64,000 bases of DNA from the NCBI RefSeq assembly GCF_030413175.1, contig NZ_CP129212.1:6781001-6845000 (forward strand). The letters are read 5' to 3'. Source of the stretch: Bradyrhizobium roseum (GTDB lineage Bacteria; Pseudomonadota; Alphaproteobacteria; Rhizobiales; Xanthobacteraceae). Within the stretch, counting starts at the first letter, position 1, and every line of letters begins with the position of its first letter. The notes below the pieces were generated by a model, which was not told where the DNA came from, did no database searches, and was given only the letters and a program-made list of their open reading frames with translations. The position numbers were made by a program, and so were the translations under genes. Shown one piece after another: positions 1-8,600 of this stretch.

Positions 1-1462
1 TCACCAGTTCATCGAACTTGGGGTTGTTGATGAAGCCCCAGTTGTTCGACGTCGGCGGCGCCATCGACGACTGCAGGAAGCGCACCAGCGCGAAGAACGG
101 GTCCATCGCCGCGTAGGTAACGTTGGTGGCGTTGGCACCGTTGGCGCTCGGGTCCTTGGCGCCCCGGCGCCAGTTGGTGAACAGCGTGTTCCACTCGATG
201 ACGTCGAGCTTGACGTCGAAATAGCATTCGGCCAGCGCCTGCTGCAGATATTCGTTCATCGGCAGCGGCTGCATCTGGCCCGATCCCGACGCCGACGTCT
301 GCGTCTTCACCGCCAGCTTCTTGCTGGGACCGTAGCCGGCTTCCTGCATCAGTTTCTGCGCGGCCTTCAGATCGTACTTGATCTCGAAGGTCGGCTTGCC
401 GCGCCAGGGGTGGCCGGGCTCGAATGTTCCGGTCGCCGGCACCATCAGTCCGGCGAGCAGGCCGTCCCTGAGGCCTTCGCGGTCGATGCAGAGATTGGCC
501 GCCTTGCGGACGCGGATGTCGTTCCAGGGCGAGCCTTCGATACGCGAGAACTGCCACGGCCACACATGCGGGGATTCATTGGCCTGCAGCTGGAAGCCAC
601 GCTGCTTGATTTCCTTGACTGCATCGGGCGCCGGCGCCTCGACCCAATCGACCTGGCCGGACAACAAGGCCGCGGTACGGGCGTTGGCCTCCGGCATCGG
701 CAGCAGCACCATCTTGTCGATCTTGGGAACGCGCGCCTTGTCCCAATAGCCCTCGTTCTTCACCAGCTCGAGCCGTTCGCGCGGCGTGAACTGCGACATC
801 TTCCAGGGGCCGGTGCCCGACGCGTCCTTGGCGAACGCCGCCCACGCGGCCTGCGATTTCGCCTTTGCGTCGGCGCCCTCGGCCTTGTCGTAAAACGCCT
901 GCCACTTGGAAGGGCTGGCCATGAACAGATTGGTCAGGTTGATCGGCAGAAAACTGTCGGGCTCCTTGGTGACCAGCTCCACCGTCATGTCGTCGATCTT
1001 CTTGGCGGAAGCCAGCGTCGGCATGCGAGAGGCGGTGACGCCGACCTGGCTGGCGTCGAACTGCGGCGCGTCCTGCTTCAGCACTTTTTCGACGTTCCAG
1101 ACCACAGCATCGGCATTGAACGGCGAGCCGTCATGGAATTTGACGCCGGGACGCAGCTTGAAGGTCCATTTCTTCTTGTCGGCCTCGTCGACCTTCCATT
1201 CGGTCGCAAGCCCGGGAATCATCACGCTGGGCTTGTCGGCCGAAGACAGGTCCCACATCGTCAGCGCGTCATACATGGTGAGGCCGGTGAAGCGGTTGCC
1301 CTCAAAACCCTGATCGGGCTGGCCGAGCGTGCGCGGAATATCCGCGGCGGTCATGCCGATCCGCAGCACCGACTGGGCGCTGGCGAGTTGGGGCAGTCCG
1401 ACCACCAGCGCCGTCGCCAGCAACCATGCGGTGGCCGCCCTGTTAGATTTGGTATTACGCAT
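1..1462 (-). CDS. Peptide-type ABC transporter substrate-binding protein (C-terminus cut by window edge)
   Basis: Periplasmic family-5 (DppA/OppA, SBP_bac_5) solute-binding protein of an ABC importer; about 487 residues are visible before the window edge. Residues 1-29 form a Sec signal peptide ending ASA. The family-5 signature is plain at about residues 104-120 (RPGVKFHDGSPFNADAV). The ATG at 1462 follows a GGAA Shine-Dalgarno. It is a paralogue of the divergent gene at 1673: the two proteins align without a gap through residue 120 (both have LATEWKVD at 85-92). No permease or ATPase is in view, so they may lie beyond the left edge. A sigma-54 promoter lies at 1512-1528. Ligand unknown; di- or oligopeptides, opines or other nitrogenous compounds are possible. 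Confidence 0.93.
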   Translation of the reverse strand, partial: MRNTKSNRAATAWLLATALVVGLPQLASAQSVLRIGMTAADIPRTLGQPDQGFEGNRFTGLTMYDALTMWDLSSADKPSVMIPGLATEWKVDEADKKKWTFKLRPGVKFHDGSPFNADAVVWNVEKVLKQDAPQFDASQVGVTASRMPTLASAKKIDDMTVELVTKEPDSFLPINLTNLFMASPSKWQAFYDKAEGADAKAKSQAAWAAFAKDASGTGPWKMSQFTPRERLELVKNEGYWDKARVPKIDKMVLLPMPEANARTAALLSGQVDWVEAPAPDAVKEIKQRGFQLQANESPHVWPWQFSRIEGSPWNDIRVRKAANLCIDREGLRDGLLAGLMVPATGTFEPGHPWRGKPTFEIKYDLKAAQKLMQEAGYGPSKKLAVKTQTSASGSGQMQPLPMNEYLQQALAECYFDVKLDVIEWNTLFTNWRRGAKDPSANGANATNVTYAAMDPFFALVRFLQSSMAPPTSNNWGFINNPKFDELV

Positions 1463-1511
1463 ATGCAGCAATTCCTTCTGGACTGGGGTGACTATTTCTT
1501 ATGCACTGGTA

Positions 1512-1528
1512 TGCAACGCCTGTGCCAA
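1512..1528 (-). promoter_or_regulatory. Sigma-54 (RpoN) -24/-12 promoter for the leftward binding-protein gene
   Basis: Read on the minus strand the sequence is T-TGGCAC-AGGCG-TTGCA, which fits YTGGCAC-N5-TTGCW with no mismatch in the conserved bases. Transcription should begin near 1500, giving a leader of about 40 nt before the ATG at 1462. Such a promoter needs an enhancer-binding activator; none is encoded in view. Confidence 0.75.
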
Positions 1529-1617
1529 GGACTGGCCAGGGTCGGCGCCGGCGTGGAGACGATTAGCCGCACAACTCCCTGTGAACATGTATGCAAATGG
1601 GGGTCTTCATGCTCCAT

Positions 1618-1634
1618 CTGGCACCAAGCTTGCA
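1618..1634 (+). promoter_or_regulatory. Sigma-54 (RpoN) -24/-12 promoter for the rightward binding-protein gene
   Basis: The plus strand reads C-TGGCAC-CAAGC-TTGCA, matching YTGGCAC-N5-TTGCW. The predicted start near 1646 gives a leader of about 27 nt, with a GGAG Shine-Dalgarno at 1661-1664 and the ATG at 1673. About 90 bp separates this promoter from its divergent partner, room for shared activator sites. Confidence 0.75.
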
Positions 1635-1672
1635 TTTTTCGACTCCATACCTCGCCTTATGGAGCCTAATTC

Positions 1673-3286
1673 ATGCGCACCCGATATTCGATGCTTCTTG
1701 CTGCCGCGGCAATGGCCGTCGGATGGTTTCCCGGCCTGCCTACGATTTCAGCAAAAGCCGAAACCGTCGTGCGCTACGGGATTTCGATGGCGGACATCCC
1801 GCTGACCACCGGCCAGCCCGACCGCGGCGCCGGCGCCTACCAGTTCTCGGCCTATACGATCTACGACCCGTTGGTGGCCTGGGAGATGGACGTTTCCGAC
1901 CGGCCCGGAAAACTGGTGCCGGGCCTGGCCACCGAGTGGAAGGTGGACGACAGCGACAAGAAGAAATGGCGCTTTGCCCTACGCAAGGGTGTCAAGTTTC
2001 ACGACGGAAGCGACTTCAACGCCGACGCGGTGATCTGGAATCTGGACAAGGTGCTCAACGACAAGGCACCGCAGTTCGACAAGCGGCAAAGCGCGCAGGT
2101 AAAAACCCGCCTGCCCTCGGTGGCAAGCTACGCCAAGATCGACGACAACACGGTCGAGATCACCACCAAGACGGTAGATTCCTTCTTCCCCTACCAGATG
2201 CTCTGGTTCCTGGTCTCCAGCCCGGCACAATATGAAAAGCTCGGCAAGGACTGGGACAAGTTCGCCAGCCAGCCCTCCGGCACCGGACCGTTCAAGCTGA
2301 CCAAGCTGGTGCCGCGCGAACTCGCTGAACTCACCAAGAACGCCGACTACTGGGACAAGAAGCGTCTGCCGAAGGCCGACAAGATCGTGCTGATCCCGAT
2401 GCCGGAAGCGTTGACGCGCACCAATGCGCTGCTGGCGGGCCAGGTCGACCTGATCGAGACGCCGGCACCCGACGCCGTACCGCAGCTCAAATCCGCGGGG
2501 ATGAAGATCGTCGACAACGTCACGCCGCATGTCTGGAATTATCATTTGAGCGTGCTGCCCGGCTCGCCCTGGACCGACATCCGTCTGCGCAAGGCGCTCA
2601 ACCTTGCGATCGACCGCGAGGCCGTGGTCGGACTGATGAACGGACTGGCAAAGCCCGCCAAGGGCCAGGTCGACCCGTCGAGCCCGTGGTTCGGCAAGCC
2701 GGGCTTCGAGCTCAAATATGATGTCGCCGCGGCGAAGAAGCTGGTGCAGGAGGCCGGCTACTCCAAGGAGAAGCCGCTGAAGACCACCTTCGTCATCGCG
2801 CAAGGCGGCACCGGGCAGATGCTGTCGCTGCCGATGAACGAATTCCTGCAGCAGAGCTTCAAGGAAATCGGCATCGAGATCGACTTCAAGGTGGTCGAAC
2901 TCGAGACTCTCTATACCGCATGGCGCAAGGGTGCGGCCGACGAGATGAACGCCGGCATCACCTCCAACAACATCGCCTACGTCACCTCAGACCCGCTATA
3001 CGCCATCGTCCGCTTCTTCCACTCCGGCCAGGTCGCGCCCGTCGGCGTCAACTGGGGCGGCTACAAGAACCCGAAGGTCGACGCGCTGATCGACGAGGCC
3101 AAGCAGACCTTCGATGTCGCCAAGCAGGACGAACTGCTGGCGCAGGCCCACGCCCAGATCGTCGACGACGCCACGCTGGTCTGGGTGGTGCATGACACTA
3201 ACCCGCACGCGCTGTCGCCAAAGGTGAAGAAGTTCGTGCAGGCGCAGCACTGGTTTCAGGATCTGACGCAGATCGGGCTGGAGTAG
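1673..3286 (+). CDS. Peptide-type ABC transporter substrate-binding protein
   Basis: Full-length (537 aa) family-5 periplasmic binding protein, the usual size for DppA/OppA proteins. Residues 1-29 are a Sec signal peptide (hydrophobic 8-19, cleavage near AKA-ET). The family signature lies at about 104-120 (RKGVKFHDGSDFNADAV). GGAG 8 nt upstream supports the ATG at 1673. The gene is divergent from its paralogue at 1462 and has its own sigma-54 promoter, so both are probably induced by the same nitrogen or metabolic signal. No transporter subunit follows; the next gene is convergent. It may serve a permease encoded left of the window or act as an alternative ligand-specificity subunit. Confidence 0.93.
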   Translation: MRTRYSMLLAAAAMAVGWFPGLPTISAKAETVVRYGISMADIPLTTGQPDRGAGAYQFSAYTIYDPLVAWEMDVSDRPGKLVPGLATEWKVDDSDKKKWRFALRKGVKFHDGSDFNADAVIWNLDKVLNDKAPQFDKRQSAQVKTRLPSVASYAKIDDNTVEITTKTVDSFFPYQMLWFLVSSPAQYEKLGKDWDKFASQPSGTGPFKLTKLVPRELAELTKNADYWDKKRLPKADKIVLIPMPEALTRTNALLAGQVDLIETPAPDAVPQLKSAGMKIVDNVTPHVWNYHLSVLPGSPWTDIRLRKALNLAIDREAVVGLMNGLAKPAKGQVDPSSPWFGKPGFELKYDVAAAKKLVQEAGYSKEKPLKTTFVIAQGGTGQMLSLPMNEFLQQSFKEIGIEIDFKVVELETLYTAWRKGAADEMNAGITSNNIAYVTSDPLYAIVRFFHSGQVAPVGVNWGGYKNPKVDALIDEAKQTFDVAKQDELLAQAHAQIVDDATLVWVVHDTNPHALSPKVKKFVQAQHWFQDLTQIGLE

Positions 3287-3300
3287 CGGAAAACATCCCG

Positions 3301-3330
3301 CTGCCGTCCCGGCGAACGCCGGGACGGCAG
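3301..3330. terminator. Bidirectional hairpin terminator
   Basis: A perfect 13-bp stem (CTGCCGTCCCGGC / GCCGGGACGGCAG) with a GAAC loop, followed by AAAATTA. It sits between the convergent ends of the binding-protein gene (3286) and the cyclase gene (3339), so it can stop both. The sequence also resembles a repeat common in Bradyrhizobium intergenic regions. Confidence 0.75.
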
Positions 3331-3338
3331 AAAATTAC

Positions 3339-5567
3339 TTACTTCGTCAGCAGTGCGAACGCGCCGTTCCAGTCTTCCGGCGGCGGATTGTCAAGATAGC
3401 TGCGAATGCGGGCTTCGTAGAGATTGTAGAGCAGCTCCAGCGCGTTTGCCTCGTCGGTCTTGCGGCCGCGGGCGATGGCAGCCAGCGCGCCGTCCCAGTC
3501 GCGATTGCGGTAGCACGACAGCATCTCGATGGTCAGGTTGCGCAGGCGCTGGAAGCGGCCGGACTGCGCGACGTCGTCGCGGCCGGCAATGGCGTAGATC
3601 ACTTCCGGCTCCGTCTTGCCCTTGACCATGATGAAGTCGAGTTCGAGAATCGCGAACCTGTCCTTGACTGCCAGCGCCGTGCTGGATCCCACGATGATAG
3701 GAAAACCATACTCCTTTGACTGGCCCTCGAGGCGCGAAGCGAGATTGACGCTATCGCCCAACACCGAATAGTTGAACTTTATGTCGGATCCCATGTTGCC
3801 CACCGTGCAGGTGCCGGTGTTCAAGCCGATACCGACATTGATCGGAATGAAGGCATGACCATCATCCAGCGCCTTCTGTTTCCGACTCCGGTTCAGCTCG
3901 TCGATTCTCTCGAGCATGTCGATCGCAGCCTCGCAGGCATTGATCTGATGGTTCTTGTCGTCGAGCGGCGCATTCCAGAACGCCATGATGGCGTCGCCCA
4001 TGTACTTGTCGATATAGCCCTTGCGCGCCAGGATCGCGTTGGTCAACGGCGTCAGGAACTGATTCATCAATGCCGTGAGGCCCTGCGGATCGTGCTTGTA
4101 GGTTTCCGATATCGTGGTAAAGCCGCGAACGTCGGAGAACATGATCGTCATTTCACGATCTTCGCCGCCGAGCACCAGCTTTTCCGGTGCGTGGGCGAGC
4201 TGCTCGACCAGGGCTGGCGACATGTATTGCGCGAACGCCGACCTGATCTGCTTTCGCTGCGCCTGCTCGCGCACGAAACTTGAAAAGATCAGCGTGAGAT
4301 AGATCGCCGTGGTCGACATCAGAGGATAGGTGAAGTCGATCAGCAGCCTGTTGTAGACGTAGAAATAGGCCGAGAGCCCGATCAGCATGCTGGCGAACGC
4401 CGCGCCGAGCACGACCAGCGTGACCGGCCCGAACTGAGGCGCGAACGCGATCACCAGGAGCCCGAACAGCAGTGCGGTCGCGAATTCGACGGCTATGCCG
4501 AAGATCGGCTGCGAGATCACCGCGCCGGTGAGCGCACTCTCCAGCACCTGGGCGTGGATCTCGACCCCTGGCATCGCGCGCGACACCGGTGTGGTCTTGA
4601 TGTCGTTGAGGCCGACCGCGGAAGTCCCGATCAGCACCAGCTTGCCGGCGATCATGTCGGGCGCGACGTTTTTCTCGAGCACATTGACGGCGGGGACATA
4701 GATCGAAGCATCGTTGCGGGCGTAGTGCACCCAGAGCAGGCCGTTGCGATCAGTCGGGATCTGGATGCCCTTGATGCCGATGCTCTTGATGCCGCCCGGT
4801 TCGGCCTTGATCAGGATGGTCCCCGATCCGCTGGCGACACGGAGCATTTCGAAGGTCAGCGACGGCATGGTCTGGCCCTGCGCCTGCATGATCATCGGCA
4901 CTCGCCGCACGATGCCGTCGCGTTCGGGCTTGATCGTAAACAGGCCGCGCCCGGCAGCGGCATGTTCAAGCACCGGCACGTTACGCAACAGGCCCGGGAA
5001 ATCGACCATGAAACGTTGCGGCTCTTCGCCGAGCATCGCTATACCCGTGACCGGCAGCGTCTTGTCGAGGGCCGCGATTTCCTCCGGCAGACCGGATTCG
5101 CCGAGCACGACGCGCGAAGCCTTGATGGCGTCGGCGAAGACCTGGTCGTTGCTCGGCAGCGCCCGCAGCCGGGCGCGCGTTTCTTCGTCGAGATTGCGGA
5201 AGGTGTCGGCCACGAAGGCAGGATTGAGACGGTCGGGCTCTGAGAACACCGCGTCGAACGCGATTACGAGGGCGCCGAGCCGGGTCAGCTCGGTCACGAG
5301 TTCGGCAATCCGGGTGCGCGGCCACGGCCACTGCCCGAGCTTTTCCAGACTCTTGTCGTCGATATCGACGATCGTGACCGGCCTGATGGCCTTCTTGCGC
5401 GGGTCGATGCGCTGGAAGGTGTCGAAGGTCCTGACCCGGATTTCCTCGACGGGGGCCGGGTCGGCAGCGCGAAGCACGGCGAACCCGATCAACAGCGCAA
5501 GGCACAGCAACCGGGCATAGCCGATGCGCCGCGTGAACCATCTTGGCAGTGCTCGCAGTCGTTTCAT
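3339..5567 (-). CDS. CHASE2-domain adenylate cyclase (class III)
   Basis: Membrane cyclase of 742 aa that should make cAMP. An N-terminal membrane segment (about 17-35) is followed by a periplasmic CHASE2 sensor (about 40-350), three further membrane segments (about 357-431) and a cytoplasmic class III catalytic domain. The metal-binding aspartates are Asp479 (FSDVRGFT) and Asp525 (KYMGDA). The adenine-selecting Lys521 and Asp605 and the transition-state Asn608/Arg612 (VNLASR) are all present, so it looks active and ATP-specific. The ATG at 5567 begins MKRLRALP; a TTG 48 nt further upstream is less likely. The gene is downstream of the giant secreted protein on the same strand, 109 bp apart, so probably co-transcribed. 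Confidence 0.93.
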   Translation of the reverse strand: MKRLRALPRWFTRRIGYARLLCLALLIGFAVLRAADPAPVEEIRVRTFDTFQRIDPRKKAIRPVTIVDIDDKSLEKLGQWPWPRTRIAELVTELTRLGALVIAFDAVFSEPDRLNPAFVADTFRNLDEETRARLRALPSNDQVFADAIKASRVVLGESGLPEEIAALDKTLPVTGIAMLGEEPQRFMVDFPGLLRNVPVLEHAAAGRGLFTIKPERDGIVRRVPMIMQAQGQTMPSLTFEMLRVASGSGTILIKAEPGGIKSIGIKGIQIPTDRNGLLWVHYARNDASIYVPAVNVLEKNVAPDMIAGKLVLIGTSAVGLNDIKTTPVSRAMPGVEIHAQVLESALTGAVISQPIFGIAVEFATALLFGLLVIAFAPQFGPVTLVVLGAAFASMLIGLSAYFYVYNRLLIDFTYPLMSTTAIYLTLIFSSFVREQAQRKQIRSAFAQYMSPALVEQLAHAPEKLVLGGEDREMTIMFSDVRGFTTISETYKHDPQGLTALMNQFLTPLTNAILARKGYIDKYMGDAIMAFWNAPLDDKNHQINACEAAIDMLERIDELNRSRKQKALDDGHAFIPINVGIGLNTGTCTVGNMGSDIKFNYSVLGDSVNLASRLEGQSKEYGFPIIVGSSTALAVKDRFAILELDFIMVKGKTEPEVIYAIAGRDDVAQSGRFQRLRNLTIEMLSCYRNRDWDGALAAIARGRKTDEANALELLYNLYEARIRSYLDNPPPEDWNGAFALLTK

Positions 5568-5676
5568 GGAAACCGATTGGCCTGGCCGAGGCGCCCGTGA
5601 GAACCGAGGCTCCAACCCTAAAGCGTCTCCTCACCCTAGCGGGATGACGCCTCGAAGAGAAGGGAAGTCAACTTCG

Positions 5677-8600
5677 TCAGGTGCCGGCCTGATACGGCGT
5701 GACGATGAAGTCGCTCGCATGCAAGCTCGATAGAGCGATGTTCTTCAGCGTGAGCGCATCATTGCCGATCGTGATCATGACATCGTTCGGGTTGGTCGCA
5801 CTCTGCGCCGCATTGGTTTCGAGCCAGTGATCGATGTTCGCCGGATTGACGTCGGAGAACAGTCGCAGATCGATGTAGTCCTCGCCCGGCGTAAAATCGG
5901 TGATGATGTCGCTGCTGGATTTGGCTTGTGGAGCGAACACGAACTGATCGGCCCCCGCTCCGCCGGTCAGCACATCGTTGGCGGAAGTCGCGTGAATGAC
6001 GTCGTCGCCCGGCGTGCCGTTGATGACCACGGCTCCCTGCTCGACTTCGGCAAACACGAAGCCCGCCATGAGGTTGGACGACCCATCCGGGGGACTGTCG
6101 GCCCCGACAAGCGTGATGGTCAGCTCCTGGGCCCCGGCATTGCCGTGACCGTCGCTGACCTCTGCGACGTACTTGATCTCGAGAACGTCGCCGACATGCA
6201 GGAAGCCGAAATCTGCATCGATCGGCTGATAGGTCCAGTGCAGGTCGACCGTTGCGCCGTTGCTCGACGCAATATCGAACGTCACATTCGTGGCCTTGAG
6301 AAGCGCCGAGATGTCGATGCCGCCAGGGATCGTCGTCGATCCGTTGTATTCGAACGTGGCGTTGCCGACGACGACACCCGTCAAGGCGTCGCCGACGTCG
6401 GCATCGTGGACGCTCAGCGTGCCCGTGACCGGTCCCGAGAGCCCGATATCCTCCGGCACGTATCCGGCGGAAATATTGTCGATCTCGAACGCGTTCTCGC
6501 CGCTGGCGAGTACCACCTTGTCGAACAGCGGCAGGTGGGCAAACTGCACATATCCGTTGGACGAGAACGAGCTCGTGTTGCCGCTCGGGAACAGCGGCGA
6601 GAACTGGTCGCCGGCGTAGAAGGCGACGATGGTGTCGCCATCGTAGAACGCGATGGAGTTGTAGGAATCGAGCGATCCCCAGTAGAGACCGAAGCTGTTC
6701 TTCTCCGACGTGAACGTGATGGTTTCGCTGCTGCCGCTGCCGATGCTCAGATAGTTCGTTGTATCCTGGCCGCCGTGTGCCGGCCCGACATAGGGCGCCG
6801 CCGTAACCCCGGAGGACGACCCGTTGACGACCCCGGAATGTCCGGACGCCGAGAACGTCGCGCCGAGCGCTTCGCTGTAGAAATTCCCGTGGCCAGTGCC
6901 GTTGTTGGAGGCCGAGCCGGCCGTCACCTGGTCGAACGTCTCGGTATGCAGGCCGAGCGAATTGTCGAGCACGCCCGGGTCGAGCACATCGAGCGCGGTC
7001 GGAACAGCCACGATGACGGTTTGCGGCGCCGGATCGACTTCACCCACGATGGACGGCGCGTCGTTGGTTCCGGTGACGGTGACCACGAAGTCCCGGGACG
7101 TGACGCCGCCGTCGCCGTCGTCGATCGCGACGGTGTATTTCAGTGTGAGAACCTGACCCTGTTCGAGATAATCGAACGCACTCGATGCCGCCGAAAATGA
7201 CAACTCGACCGACCCTGACGTGGAGCCGGCGGCCTTGGTTACCTCCTCGGGCTTGATCAACGCGATCAGCGCCGCCTCGTTGAGGGCCAGGCCGTTGGTG
7301 GCGCCGGACGCCACCGCATGGGTGACGCTTGCGCTGTGGCCGACATCCGACAAATCGAGATCGGTGAAGTTCACCGCAATTGTCGAAGTCAACGCGCTGG
7401 CGCCGCTCTGCTCGGTCAGATTCTGCTGCGCGATCGCGCCGATGACAGGCGCGTCGTTGCTGCCCGTGACGGTGACGACGATGTCCTGCAAGGCGCTGCT
7501 ACCATGGTGGTCATCGACCTCGACCGTGTAGGTCAGCGTGACGGTCTCGCCGTCGGCAAGATAGTCGAAATAGCTGTCCGGCGCCGAGAACGTCCAGCTT
7601 TGCGAGCCCGGCAAGCCGTTGGTGGAGTCGCTCAGCGGTCCCAGTGACAGCCAGTTGAGCTGCACCGCGCCGTTGGCGAGGCCCGTCACCACGCCGGAGG
7701 CGCTGACGCCGGCGAGTTTGACGTTATGGGTATCGCTCAAATCGGCATCGACGAAGGTGATCGCACCGCTTGCGGTATCCGGCGTCGCCGAATGGTGGGC
7801 GTCGGCGTGTTCCGTGATCGTCGCCGTCTGCGGCTCGCCGGTGATGTCGACCGCATCGTTACTGCCGGTGACGGTGACGGTGATCGGCTTGGTGACCACG
7901 CCACCATGGCCGTCATCGACGGTCGCAGCGTAAGTCAGCGCCAGGACCTCGCCGTCGGCCAGGAAATCGAATGCGTCGTCGGGGACGCTGTAGCTCCAGC
8001 TGGCCGAGCCATTATTGGTATTGCCAGAGGTTTGCAGCACCGTCAGCGGCTCGTCCACCGCCGAGATTGCCGCTAGCTGCGCGCCCGTGAGCAGCGAGGT
8101 CACTTCGACCCCGTAGGCGTTCAGATAGCTGAACGAACTGAAGGCGGCGCTCGCCACCGGGCGATCGGTCAGGTCGACGTCGGTGAAGCTGATCGTTCCT
8201 GCCGCCACACGGATCTCGCCGGAGCCGGTCTGGCTCGCAAGCTCGGCAAAGCCGTCGCTGGTGGCATCGATGGTCGGTACGTCATTGGTGCCGATGACGA
8301 CGACATCCGCGCCCTTGATCGAGACCGTGATCGGCGTCGAGACGACGCCGCCATGACCGTCATCGACCTGGGCGACGTAGTTGAGCGTCAGCGTCTCGCC
8401 CTTGGCGATGAAGTCGAACTTGCTGTCTTCGACGCTGTAGGTCCAGGTCGCCGATCCATTGTGGGTGTTGCCGGCCGCCTGCGCCACGTTCAGCGGAACC
8501 GCGACGGCAATGATCGCCGCGATCTGCGCCGCTGTCAGCGTCGCGGTGACGTCGTTGCCCTCCGCATCGAAATAGCGGAATGGATCGGTCTGCGAGATCG

